A DNA stretch of 64,000 nucleotides from Cymbidium sinense. Taxonomy: Eukaryota; Streptophyta; Magnoliopsida; Asparagales; Orchidaceae. A model generated the notes under the pieces. That model searched no databases and was not told the DNA's origin. It saw nothing but the letters and a program-made list of their open reading frames with translations. The translations under genes and the position numbers were made by a program. Numbering within the stretch: the first letter of the stretch is position 1; each line of letters opens with the position of its first letter. Below are positions 35,985 to 47,700 of the stretch, piece by piece. Location of the stretch: positions 137,430,040 to 137,494,039 of the forward strand of contig CM038214.1 in the NCBI GenBank assembly GCA_021442155.1, given 5' to 3'.

Positions 35985-37140
35985 GTGTAATACTTTTTCA
36001 AGTAACGGCCATTGATTGGTGGCATTGGTCTTTAATCTTTTAAGTCAATCAGTTGATATGTCCTTCCTTGATACACTTTGTTAATGACAAAAGAGCCCTC
36101 CCAGGCTCAAATTTGCCAGAATTTTGATTAGAAAAAATTAGTCTTCTCGACCGTGATCAATTTCCTTATTTGGAATGTTCGAGGCCACACGTATGGTCAA
36201 AAGCCCGACATCTTTGCTTGATAAACCTTCGATTTTGAGTTTGCAATCTAATTTCATCAAGCTCGTCAAGTTCCTCCATTCTCAAATGAGCATTTTGATC
36301 TTCAGTTAGATTATATTGGATGGCTACTCGAAGTGAAGGAAACTCAACTTTGAGCAAAAAAACTTTTTCAGTTCCAAATACCAATGAGTAAGGAGTGGCT
36401 TTAGTCGGCATCTTGTAGGTAGATCGATATGCCCATAGTGTCTCTATCAGTTTGGTATATCATTCTCTTTTATTTTTAGTAAGGATCTTCTTGAACAGTT
36501 TGACCAATATCTTGTTGAAGGCTTCGCTAAGCCATTTACTCTTGGATTGTATATTGAATAGTATCGTCAGTCAATTTTATGTCGATCAATGAATCTATAA
36601 ATCTTTGCATTTTTAAAAGCTGTGTCATTATCAAAAATTATTCTATGCGGCACCCCAAATATATAGACTACATTATGTGTAAAGAAGTTGATCACTCGGT
36701 CAGCAGTGACTTCTTTAAATGGGGTGGCTTTAGCCCACTTAGAGAAATAATCATTTGATGCTAGGATGAAGCGTTGTCCAGCTGACGATGGTGGATCAAT
36801 TGGTCCAATTATGCCTGCACCTACATTCAAATTGCCAAGATGCTATTGTTGGGTGTAGTGGATTTGGAGGTTGATGGATTATATTTTCATGCATGATATC
36901 TCTTAGCATGATTAATACATTCTCTCACCATAGATGATCAATAATAGCCCATCATTTTGATCTTTACTGCCATCTTGACGACTGATGTGCACCACAAAGT
37001 CTTTCATGAACTTCAATCATCACTTTGGTGCTTTCATCTGTATTTTGGCATCGTAGCCACATTTGTTCAAGGATCTACGATATAGCGTGTTGTTGACAAA
37101 AGTATAGTGCAACATTCTCTTCTCGATTTGAGCTGCCTGT
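35985..37140 (-). pseudogene. int: Element B integrase, disrupted
   Basis: On the minus strand, from 37140 down: a YRRSLNKCGYDAK segment before the zinc domain, a poorly preserved HHCC zone, then an open stretch (36567-36830) with GPIDPPSS, ASNDYFSKWAKA and VPHRIIFDNDTAFKN. After a stop comes GLAEAFNK-like sequence holding the catalytic Glu (near 36515), then MPTKATPYSLVFGTE (36370-36411) and a C-terminal end NGRYLKKYY near 36000. The Asp expected in GTDIVGP is Gly (AGIIGP), so the first of the three metal-binding acids is lost in addition to stops and frameshifts. The core DD35E-type fold is otherwise recognisable. It lies between the second RNase H and the 3' UTR, as in C and D. Confidence 0.85.
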
Positions 37141-37823
37141 GATTTATTATTTGGTAATTTGCCTTTTTTAAAGTAGTCGATGAAGGGTTGCCTCCAGTCA
37201 TGTGTCTCTTCTACTATAAAAACTTCTCATTGCTTTTCTGAAGCAATGTCAGGCTTAGCTCTTATTAGTACAACTTCTTGTTGATTTTGGGGAGTATGAG
37301 GATCAACCTGAGTCACATTATGTCAGATTTGATAACCCTTCTACCTGCGGGGATTGATACTTTCCTCTAGAGCTCGTCGAGTAAATATGCCGATCATGAT
37401 ATAATCACCATTCATACTTGCCATTTCCTTAGCTAACTTTGCTAAGAAATCGCTTTATTATTCTGGATCGAGACTTCGAGTTAGTTATATTTGGTATATG
37501 CTTCATAAGCTCGAGAACTCGCTTGTGATAGAAAGCTAACTCAAGCTTGTTGATTTTATAGATACCAAGTACTTGATTTATAATAAGCTAAGAATCACCG
37601 AAAATATGCAAGTTTTGAATGCCTATGAAAATAGCTTCTTCAAGATCTGCCACTAATGCTTCATACTAGACTTCATTATTAGTTCTTGGTTCGGTCAACC
37701 CATATGATCGTCTCATTATCCCCCTTTTGGTGTTATGAAGACGATGCCGATTCCTGCTCTTGCCCTTGGGAAATTTAGAAGTTTGACTTGTTTGATCGAT
37801 GAGGCTCTATCAAAGTACATTTC
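37141..37823 (-). pseudogene. pol: Element B second RNase H-like domain
   Basis: Minus-strand reading gives TNNEV-stop-YEALVADLEEA (near 37640-37690), then LHIFGDS-stop-LIINQVLG, then KLELAFYHKRVLELMKHIP and the linker KEMASMNGDYIMIG (near 37405-37440). NNEAEYEALVADL and GDSQLIINQ are hallmarks of the extra RNase H of Tat-lineage gypsy elements. Two in-frame stops sit exactly in these motifs. No upstream WEMYFDG start is as clear as in C and D. Confidence 0.72.
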
Positions 37824-38605
37824 CTAAATTTGTGATTTTTTTCTTTCATGAATGAGCATAATTTTCTCATCAGGCAAATCATTGTTAAGAAAAGAGTCTG
37901 TAGGGATGGGATGTGCACCAAGAAAATCTAAGACTTTTCTCTTCAATGCTTTCTGCGAAATGAATGTAATATCAAATTGTAGAAGCAATACTGCCCATCT
38001 TGTTAAGCGACCTGTCAACGCTAGTCTTGTCATCAAGTACTTCAGCGAATCGATCCTTGAGATGAGGGTAATCTTATGAGATAACATATAGTGACAAAGC
38101 TTTTAGATTGCAAAGATCAATGCCAAATAATGTTTATCTATGAGAGAGTATCTCATTTCTACTCCTATAAATCTCTGACTGATATAATAAAGAGCATTCT
38201 CTTTGCTTTTTTTATTTTGTTATGATAATGATGCTCTAAAGGACTCTTCTAATGTAGCTGTGTATAGAATGAGGGGCTTCCCAAGAGTAGGCTCTGGAAG
38301 GATTGGTGGATTTAATAGGTAGCTTTTAATGCTATTGAAGGCTTCTTGACACTCCTTGTCTCATTTGAATGGAGCATACTTCTCCATCAACCTTGCAAAT
38401 GGTTGACAACATCCTGATAGGTTTGATATAAATTGATGGATGAATGCAAGCTGTCCTTGTATAGAATGAAGCTGATGCAAACTCTTTGGTGGAGGCATCT
38501 CCACAATTGCCTTGATTTTAGTAGGATCAATTTCAATTTCTCTGTGACATACAATATACCCAAAAAATTTTCTAGAGGATACCCCGAATGTACATTTTAG
38601 AGGAT
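37824..38605 (-). pseudogene. pol: Element B RT connection and RNase H
   Basis: The open part 37824-38087 reads MLSHKITLISRIDSLKYLM, then LTGRLTRWAVLLLQFDITF, the usual C-terminal half of Ty3/gypsy RNase H, and ends in the linker NDLPDEKIM. Upstream (38090-38605) the YFLGF-like, VSGRFISR-like and RNase H N-terminal segments can be followed only across frame changes. In an active element the domain removes template RNA during cDNA synthesis. Confidence 0.78.
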
Positions 38606-39028
38606 TTATCTTGAGATCATATTTTTGATTCTCTCCAATACAATTCTCAAGTCTTCAAAGTGATTTTCACGATTTAAGCTCTTCACCACCAAATCACCAA
38701 CATAACATTCCACCTCCTGGTGAATCAACTCATCAAAAATACGTGTCTTGGCTCTTTGGTATGTAGCTCCAGCATTTTTTAAATCAAATGGCATGACTGT
38801 GTAGCAATATATACCAATTATTGTTCTGAATGATGTATGCATTTCATCTTTAGGTGCCATCTTGATTTGATTATATCCTGATGATCCATCCACAAATGAG
38901 AATATGTCGTAGTTTGAAGTATTGTTCACTAGTAATTCTGATATTGGAAGCGAAAAGTCATCTTTTGGACACGCCTTATTTAGGTCATGGAAATCAATGC
39001 AGAGATAGATTTGGCCATTCTTCTTCAT
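38606..39028 (-). pseudogene. RT: Element B reverse transcriptase palm region, YVDD mutated
   Basis: 141-codon open stretch with RT motifs in order: MKKNGQIYLCIDFHDLNKACPKDDF, SFVDGSSGYNQIKMAPKDE, TSFRT, YCYTVMPFDLKNAGATYQR, and ECYVGDLVVKS. The catalytic YVDD box is YVGD (codons at 38693-38704), which removes one of the two adjacent Asp residues needed for polymerisation. The earlier palm Asp in FVDG is kept. Continuing sequence upstream (39029-39300) shows IEAGFIQEEKYAN and EHILKKLGLSPE with stops. This is the best-preserved RT in the window but cannot be active. Confidence 0.92.
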
Positions 39029-40260
39029 AACCAGGACAATGTTGGCTATCTAATTTGCATACTTCTCCTCCTGGATGAAGCCTGCTTCGATTAGCTTCTT
39101 AGTTTTTGCAAATACCTATTCTTCAATCTCCAATCTCATTCACCGAGGTGCTTGCTTAACATACATCGCATCTGGTTTAATAGCTTATTTATGAACTGCT
39201 ACTTCAGGGGATAAGCCTAGCTTTTTAAGAATATGTTCAGACGAAGCAATCCCTGACTTCACAAAGTAATATTTTTGGCTCTTCAACTTTCTCATTAGGA
39301 GGGCATTAAAAGTTGGTGATCATCCTCCTAGGTTGATGTCTTTGAGTTCATCCATAATAACTATTTTTCCACCATCTTCGAGTTCTTCAAGTGCATGCTT
39401 GGCTTCTACTTCTTCATCGTTTGTGAGAAGAATTTCATGGAGATCATCTTCTTCATCATTATTTGTTTCGATCTCAGCGTCTATTATATTATAACAAGCT
39501 TTATTTTGATGAGATTTGTGGATGAACCCAAGAACTTTCGTGATAAATTTATCACTTCTTCGTGATGCCTGAGGACTTCTTTGGCTCCACATCATGTTAA
39601 AAATTTGAGTTCTATGTTTAGTAGTTCTAATATGAATTTCAAGCTTATGCATCATTCTTCATAATTTTTGTGGATAGTATATTGGTATTCTTGTTGGCAC
39701 CATCTCATTAGAATTTTCGTGTTGAGTAGGCTGCTCAAAATTGTGAGGCTGAGGCTCTTCATATTTGTAAAATAGAGTTCCTGTTCCGCCACTCTCAGTC
39801 AACGACGACACATAGAAAGTTATCAATTCTTCAATATTATGAGCCTCTTGGAGTAATTTCTTTTACACAGGAATGGGTATAATTTTGAAGGAGCCCTTCT
39901 TGATGTAATTATCGAACTCTATTTTATAAGTAGATTCAAAATCATACCGAATCGTAATCACTTATTTCATATTTTCTCTTTTCTTGAAAGTTTATAAGTT
40001 CCCTTAGGTTTGACAGGAACATCTTCTTGTGTGTCACTTTCCAAACGAGGAATTGATTTTCTTGATTTAGGTGTAGAATCAAGTGCTTTATGGAGAATCG
40101 ACATTGCCTTCTTTCTTCGTGTTTGCTTCTGCTCTTTTACTTTGTGAAGTTGCTTTTTAGTTCCTGAAGTGGATGCTATCGCCTCAAGAGGCTTTGTAAG
40201 TTTATCTCTCCCAAGATGTTGGATATCAAGTGATAATCCTCTTAATACCTTTAGACTCAT
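39029..40260 (-). pseudogene. pol: Element B protease-RT linker region
   Basis: Open stretches 39967-40260 and 39320-39655 encode Lys/Glu-rich sequence. The first follows the protease motif and includes MSLKVLRGLSLDIQHLGRDKLT; the second ends DELKDINLGG, the point where Tat-lineage pol enters the region before RT. The 235-codon ORF of element C (55973-56680) occupies the same interval. Specific function is unknown; it forms part of the polyprotein. Confidence 0.6.
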
Positions 40261-40599
40261 AAGATTGGTAGAAGAACTTTGATCAATTAATATTCGGCTG
40301 ATCGAGATGCCATCACTCTATGCAGTAACATATAGATGATGATTGTGATCTGCCATTCCTAACATAAGATCTTCTTCAAAAAATATGATTTCTGAGAGAT
40401 CTTGAGTTTGTAATGATTCAGTCATGCATTTTTTAGCAAAATAAGCTTCATAACTCTCCGGATCTTTGAGAGCTTGTATCAAAGTTTCTAAGAGATCTTT
40501 TGACATTAAGAGAGCCTCGTACGCACTCAGTTGTGCAGGGATCTTTCTTAGATGTGATAAAATATTATAATCTATCTTTTCGCTTGATTTAGATTTCAT
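40261..40599 (-). pseudogene. PR: Element B aspartic protease remnant
   Basis: Open stretch 40318-40599 carries the conserved lead-in KIDYNILSHLRKIPAQLSAYEALLMSK and EEDLMLGMADHNHHLYVTA. After a stop the active-site region reads ILIDQSSSTNLMSLKVL (near 40230-40300). In functional Ty3/gypsy proteases this place is D-(S/T/G)-G; here the Asp is kept but the following residues are Gln-Ser. Element C keeps DSGASVNIMSLEAL at the same place. The enzyme would cleave Gag-Pol. Confidence 0.75.
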
Positions 40600-41012
40600 T
40601 CTGGGATTTTGGGAATGACATCGTCGTTGACTTCAATTTGTTTGCCTTTGTCTTTATTTATATTTCCCTTCTTTGATGTGGGTGGTAAGACTTTACCACT
40701 TATCAACTGAACTTGAATCACTTTATCTTGCTCAGATTCTTCTGAAGATATAGTTTATTCAAATTCCCTTTTCTTCGGAGGATTAAAAGGGCTAGACTCA
40801 TTTTTCAACTTCATATGTTTCATACGCGATGATATCGATGAGACTGACTCTTCTTTGTCGAGAAAACATAGATCCTTATCTGAACTGTTATTGTATTGTT
40901 GAGTCATTACACAAAATTCAGATGCTAACTCCTCAAGCTCTTCTTGCTTTCCTGATAAGAATTTTGACGGGTTGGTCGAATCTGTCTGACTATCCTTATC
41001 ATTTTGGAGTAA

Positions 41013-42813
41013 CTAATGCTGAAGAACATCTGACATCACATAGATGATTTGACATGTCTCTGCGGGACAAGATTCACCATTATCTTCTTCATCCGATTTG
41101 ACAATGTGAAGTTTAGGCATAAAGTCTGCAAGCTTAAATGGTTGTCTTGCTTGTTGGTGATACTCCTCTAAATTATTAATAATATTTTGAGTTGTAGTTC
41201 TATTCTTGATCTTCTTTTTCTTAGTTAGCTTCTTTGATTTATGAGGCCCGCGTTTAACAGACTGCTCCCCATGCTGTGATGAAGTAGCCTTATCAGAATG
41301 CCGCTGAGAAGTCCAAATACTTGGTTTAGGCATCTCTCTTAAGTTCAATATAAGTTCAAGTGGTGATTTTCACTTAACACTATGGACGTCCTTTAGCTGC
41401 TTCAGCATTTTCATGATCTTTTTAGAGACCTATTTTCCATTATTCAGTCTGAACTGATTTCTCATTCTTTTTGTCTTTGATGGATGTTACTAAAGAGGAC
41501 ATAATCATTCTTGTACTCTCTTTTGGTTGACTAACACTGGATAGATAATTCACCCCATTGATACTTCCTTTCTAGCCAATATTTGAAGACATAATAATCT
41601 TCAATAGGATGACTGATCATTCGATGATAGGGATAATAATTTGGAATACTGACTTGATCAGATTCTTCAGGCTTCTTAATTTCTGATAATTATAGGCCAA
41701 CTTTGAATGCTTATCGAAATAATTTCGCCACAATCTCTTCTAAAGGAATAATCTTTGTTCATTTTTTCTTTAAGAGTTGGCTGCATTCGCTCATCATCTC
41801 TTGTTGTGTTTTGGACGCTCCCCACCACTTAGAAAAATCTGAGATTTTTCATTACCTCCTAATACCAATTTTGGCTGTGGATTAGAATAGACAAACTTCT
41901 TTCCCTTATTATCATTGTACATCGGCTATTTTCCTTTATCCACATTATATATCACTCACTTTTCACCATTTGAGCTATAGGAAGCAGCATGAGTTTCGTT
42001 TCTTCTTGAGTTTGAAGGTTTGATCCTTTTTGGTTTATCTAAATATACTTTAGACTCAGTGCGATTCAACTTTTCAAATTTAATCACCTATCAAGTCCTC
42101 TTGAATGTTGCAATCAACGCCATACATAGAAATTGTGGCATTTTATCATCCATATTGCCCATTAGCAATTAGATCGCATGTTCTTCTTCCAATTGTTCCT
42201 CACATTTCATGCTTAGGTTATGCCAACGACTTATGAATTTTTTCACTGACTCATTTTTTCTCTTTTTCAATAAGGCAAGATCAGTGATTATTATTTTCTC
42301 GATTGGACTGGCGAACCTCTTCACGAATATTATCTCTAATTCAATAAAGGTTTTAACCGAATCATTCGATAATTTTGCATACCACTCAAAAGCAGCTGAG
42401 GTCTATCTACTGATGAATTGACATTAAAGTAGCGCATCATTCCCTCCTGTGTTACCACAAGTAGCCTTAAATTGGGCTAGATGTTGCTTTGGGTTACCAA
42501 GCCCATTGAAAATATTAAATTTTGGCACCGAGTAACTTTTTGGGTATGACACTTGATCATATTCAACTGGGTAAGGGCAACCCTTACTCACAAACTTTTT
42601 AGCCTGCTATGAAGCTATGACTCTCTTTTTCTTTTCATTGATTATTATTTCTAGTTGAGCAGTTGTTATTGTTCTAAGTGTGCTAGCCACATTTTGAATT
42701 ATTAGCTGAAGGGGTAGTTGATTAACTTCATTCCTCGCTTCAGGTGTAACATGTACTATAGGAGCTTGAGGTACTAGAGTGACTGGTGGTATAGAAGTTG
42801 TATTATTAGCCAC
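41013..42813 (-). pseudogene. gag: Element B gag core and C-terminal part
   Basis: From 42813 down: a Pro/Val-rich N-terminal stretch, then the Retrotrans_gag domain with KFNIFNGLGNPKQHLAQF (near 42460-42530), FEWYAKLSND (near 42360-42390), SVKTFIELE and RFASPI, and KFISRWHNLSMKCEEQLEEE (near 42180-42240). Two stops interrupt it (DALL-stop, SR-stop-TSAA). Near 41560-41640 lies YYPYHRMISHPIEDYY, a decayed zinc-knuckle-like motif. The ORF 41013-41348 is Lys-rich linker. Gag would form the virus-like particle. C has the same order (59046-59309 and 58380-58470). Confidence 0.85.
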
Positions 42814-42959
42814 CTATTGATTAATAGATAAAATAGGTGCTACAGTTGATGTGATATTCTTCTGCAATATCTCCATCATGATATTCATTTGTATCATCAT
42901 GTCATTCATCTTGGTACCAAGCTATGTAATTTCTTATCTTTGACTTCCATTTGACGCTG

Positions 42960-43691
42960 CATTTCTCTTTACACTCTTTAGTGCCACAAAGATCATCAAC
43001 AAGTACAAGATCTTCTTCTTTCTCTATTTCTTGTTGTTTTTCTCTTTGCTCATCTTCAGGGGAAGAACTTGACTGTCTTCCTTGTGCATTTGCAGGGATA
43101 GCTATTGTTGGGGCTGAACGACGATGCTGAGTATAAAAGCGTGTACTAGGCTGATCATTTTTGGTTCCACCATATAAATAGCTTCAACACCCATGATCTC
43201 TTTCTCATTTTGATCTTGTTCTTCTTCCTCTTCAGCAGAGATTAAAGATCCATCTTCTACTTACTTCTGTGAAGACTCTTCTTCATAAGCGTCAAATTTA
43301 GGTTCAGGTTCCCTGGATCCATGTTGCTAGTGATGGTACTAAGCGGAAAGTTCATTTATATGTCTGGCCATATAGATGACTTCTATTTTCATAGTGTCCT
43401 TTTTATCACCTTCTTTTGCACATGAATTTTTGATCGACGTTTCCAGTGGATCTCAGGTTCAATGTGCAGAATAAATACTTCTTCCATTAAAGGACTATGA
43501 TCAAAGTCAACCTTCTCTTGTGGAGGTAAATCTGATCGATGACGAGATCTACTAAAGGATTCTTCAGGGTGTCGACCATCATGTCTTTTATCAGTGATAT
43601 CCCTTCTTTTGGGTATACACTTATGATTGGTTATTTTTGAGATGAAATTCTGAGTATATGTATCAGATGTCACACATCTTCCATTCTTCAA
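42960..43691 (-). pseudogene. gag: Element B N-terminal gag region
   Basis: The open stretch 43389-43691 begins MKNGRCVTSDTYTQNF and is Arg/His/Lys-rich. The following sequence (about 43000-43330) is Glu-rich with GVEAIYMVEP, resembling GVCMVDT in the N-terminal gag part of element C (59717-59986). It has stops and frame changes and no domain with known activity. Confidence 0.55.
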
Positions 43692-44724
43692 GATTTTATC
43701 ACGGGGCCTTGGCCTTCATACTTGCTTATCCTTTTGTCGGGACCTTTCGACGGATTCTTGGACACGCGGTCTGAGTGTCATGCTCTGATGCTCACCATAT
43801 GAAGCATACTTGGCTCGATGACTGGTTACCAGAAGAGGTGGCAACCTCCTCTGGTATTTTCAATCACCATCAGCCTCACCTGATGTGATTGAGTCCGGTG
43901 ATGACCGCTTTACCTCACCGTAGAGCTATTCCTTTTCACTCACTTTAGATTATCAAAGTTGTTACTGGTAGGAATACTGGATTTTGGCGGCAGTATTACT
44001 TATTCACTAAGTCGTTCAAAGGGGATCTGTTGAGCCCTCAGCTCAGCATTTCTTCTTCTTCTCTATCTTCTAGTTAATTTGCTTTATGATGAGGAAGCTT
44101 CATGATCATGCTTTCCATATACAAAATGTTCAATTGGCAGAGCAGTTGTACCATGAGACATTAAAGACATAATTTGCCCATTGACGATTCTTTTTTATCA
44201 CGGGGGCTTCAGATTGACCTAGTCTTTTGAAAACTGAAATTCTTGTCGGAGAACTCGAGAGTTGGTTGTTAAACCGATTGACTAATGTGGCTAGTAGGAG
44301 CTTAGAACTTGAGGCCTTCCAAAGATTGCCTCTGCAATGTACCGGTGGGTACTTGAGTTGCATACGATAAGTAAAAAATTCAAGCTACCAAATTGAATGG
44401 TAGCCCAACATCTCTCGGTCGATGATGGCGGTAGATGTTTGCACCACGCCTAGGACGAAAGAGTGCTCAGTAGATCCATTCTGAAAAGTGAAAGATGGGG
44501 ATTAGTAATTATTATTTCACCCCATACTTTCAAGATGAAGAGTACTAAAAACAAAATAATAGTGTAATAAAGATATACTTTACAAGATAATTCATTAGTC
44601 TCATATATATTAGTAATTTGAATTTATTACACATTTAAATAACCATTTTTGTTTTGAATTTTCAAATATTTTATTGCTACTATAGCACATATATGACTAG
44701 TTAATGATGGAAAGAGAATCCTGT
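43692..44724 (-). other. Element B 5' leader
   Basis: Between the PBS and the first gag-like sequence. Short minus-strand ORFs (44130-44363, 44627-44824) have no recognisable domain, and the second runs into the LTR. This is the region where Tat/Ogre elements often have a long leader or extra ORF, but none is intact here. Confidence 0.5.
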
Positions 44725-44741
44725 CCCCAGCAGAGTCGCTA
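44725..44741 (-). promoter_or_regulatory. Element B primer-binding site, tRNA-Arg
   Basis: The plus strand reads CCCCAGCAGAGTCGCTA, matching 15 of 17 bases of the 3' end of plant tRNA-Arg(ACG) including its CCA tail (CCCCAGCGGAGTCGCCA). On the element strand it reads TAGCGACTCTGCTGGGG, a few bases inside the LTR end. tRNA-Arg priming is known for Ogre/Tat elements. It is not a tRNA gene: only the 3' end is present. Confidence 0.85.
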
Positions 44742-44747
44742 GAAATT

Positions 44748-47700
44748 TGCTCAAAATTCGACCTCTCAATATTGAGTGAAGAGAGAGTGTGATTTATGCA
44801 CAAGAAAAATAGTAGACAAGACACTACCCAGAGATTTTCTCCTCATTTGGTGAGAATTTTTGGATTTGGTTCTAAGTTTCCTATAGGCGCAAGCCCCCAA
44901 AATTATCCCTCCCAATAAGTGGGAGAGAACTTTCGATTAAGGCTAGTCGTTATGTCACTCAATGCGTAACTTATAGTAGCAGCATGTGGAGTTTAAGATT
45001 TATATTTATGAAATTCATCATTTTAGCTTAAACTAGATTGTTGGGGAATGATGACGCGTCTATCTAGATCCCATGGTTTCATCATCTCGTCATGGTCCTT
45101 AGTATGCTTAGTCAAAGGAGGTGACCCAACCTAACAGAAGAATCCTTATCAGCAACATATGGGTTACGTCGTCCAAGAAATTCTTATAGACATGGGATGT
45201 TTTTTATCTAAAGAGACATGCTTAAGTCTACCTTAGTTGACAGAGGGTTGTTTGCTCTATCAAGTATACCCTATGATTCACAACTCAAAGGCGAGCCATA
45301 TATACTGCCAATGTGTTCATAATATAATGGAGCCTTAATAGCCAAACCACCTGATCAGAGGACTCTAGTCGTAACTACATCATATGTGGAGCCTATTTTC
45401 CAAGCCACGTAGTGAGAGGACATGGGCCACGTCCGTACTGGTAATAGATTGATTGAGAGTGAACATAATAAGACACTTGATTTGACATTGGCTCTTTGTG
45501 AGCTAAAATTTTCTTAATTTGTCACCCCTTGATAAATAATTACGGAAGATGTATAGATTGAGTTTTACTTTAAACTTTTAATAATAGAGTTTCATTTAAA
45601 TAACTTTTAGATTGATATTTAATTTGAGTTGGATTTGATTTGAAAAATTGATTAATTTGAATATATTTAAGAGCTTTAGATCCTCAACTGTTAGCTCCTA
45701 AGGAGGATCGATCTACTATCACATAAAAATTAGCTTCTCGATATTTTACTAAGTTGAAATTCTTATAATAGATTTTTAGGTTTTGACTTTACCGGTAGGT
45801 TCATGCAGTGTATTTGAGAATGCACTACTAACGCCTTTCGCATGTGTATGAATCTGGTGTTGAAGATGTTATAGATTTTATATTGAAATTTGGAATAACA
45901 CATCGCGATTCATATTTGCTTATTGATAAGCCTTTGAATTTATATCTATTTCTTATGCTTATTGATAAGCCTTCGAATTTATTATATACTTCTAATGAAT
46001 TGACTTCTCTCGATTTGATTGAAGTGAATTGTGAGAAAGTCTATTATTCATTAGAGAAGTTGTTGCACTCAATAATGACTCATTGGAGTTATTGTAAGAA
46101 TCTATATAGTTCAGTCATGTATTATTCCAATAGACTTAATATATGATATGGCTCCACCATTTATTATGAATCAATAATTATGAAGTGCTCTTGATGAACC
46201 ACTTAATCAACCTCCCTAATTTGTGGATGCACATTTAAGCTTCTTATAGACTTCAGATAGTTAAGCTATGTACTCATACAAAATATTTTATTTATCTCAA
46301 AGTGAATCATAAAGTAATCATAATGATTAGTGATGACTCTATTTTATGCTTGCTAACAAGCCATTTAAACTCATTTCTAACCTCCTACAAAACTTTTCCT
46401 CTCCTTCGAGTCATTTGAAATGAATCATTGTAGAGTTTAGTATTCATAAGGATGACTTATTTCTAACCAATGGTGAGTTATTTGGCTTAATATAAGTCCT
46501 TTCAAATTTAACACATGCACTTATATTTATTTTATGCCTTTGTAACTTCACATTTGTTATGCTCAAAATTGATTTAATCTTTTATTTAATTTCATTTAAA
46601 CTCTTTGGTTATCTATTTTTCATTTTATTTTAGAAGTTAACAAAAAATTGATGAAATTTTAGCATCCCTCATCTCCATAAGTCGATTGAGTATTTTGGCT
46701 TTCTGATGATGAATGAGGGAGTGGTGTATTGTGACACCACAATCGATTTTATCTCGCCATGTCCTAATGAGTCGAGAGGCTTTTTAAACTTGAAAGAATA
46801 CAAATGTAAGATAATATATATTCATTTCTATTTTTTTAAGTCCAAAATTTGACAAAATTTTATCGATTTTGGGGGAGTGATATCTATAGATGTTGGCTTA
46901 CTCGGTACACCCTAATGAGTGTAGTGAGTGGTGTCTTGTGACACCACAATCGATTTTTCATCTCGTCACGCCCTAATGAGCACAATGAGGCCTTCAAACC
47001 TACAAAGAAACATAAACATATATACATCCACATCACACATGTTCTGACTTAATTTTTTGTGCATTGCAATGATCGGCATAGAGACGGAGTTGGAGATGCC
47101 GAAAACCAAGAGAGGATTCCGCCTAATGATGATGTTCCTCTACGGTTGCGACAAAAAGAAAGGTTAGGAAGGGAGATGGAAAGGGAAATGCCAGAAACCA
47201 AGAGAATAACACGATGGTGTTTTTTCCCATAAAAGGAATTGGAAATATAATGGAAAGGGCGATGCCAAAAATCAAGAGAAGAATCTACCTAATGATGGTG
47301 TTCTTCTCTGGTTGCGGTGAAATGAAATTGGAATTTTGGATTGAAGAAATGGGGGAATTTTTAGATTGAGTAAAATGAGGGAAAATCACAGAAAAGGAAG
47401 GTAGAAATGAGAGAAATAAAAATTTTTGGTTTTGTGAGGGATGAGATGAAATTTTCAGTGGAAATGAGGGGAGAAATGAAATGGAGAAGGAAGAACAAGA
47501 ATGGGAAGAGAGAAGAGAAGGAGAAGGAAGAAGACCTACTGTGGTTGGAGGAGAGAGAAAGAGAGAGGAGATTCCCTTTTTGGTTGGACAAGAGAAAAAA
47601 AGACATTCCTCGGCTTGAAAGGAAGAAGGAAGGAACGATGATGAATGGGAGGGAGTTGAATGTGGGAGAAGAGAGCAGAGTTCGGCATGGGAGGGAGAGT

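Noticed and set aside
44725..44741. Possible tRNA-Arg gene
   Set aside because: Only the 3' end including the CCA is present, at the inner edge of an LTR; this is a primer-binding site.
45844..46146. 101-codon plus-strand ORF with repeated LIDKPLNLYLF-like peptides
   Set aside because: Antisense to the element inside its LTR; the partner region 31185-31385 is interrupted, and the peptide repeat reflects a short DNA duplication.
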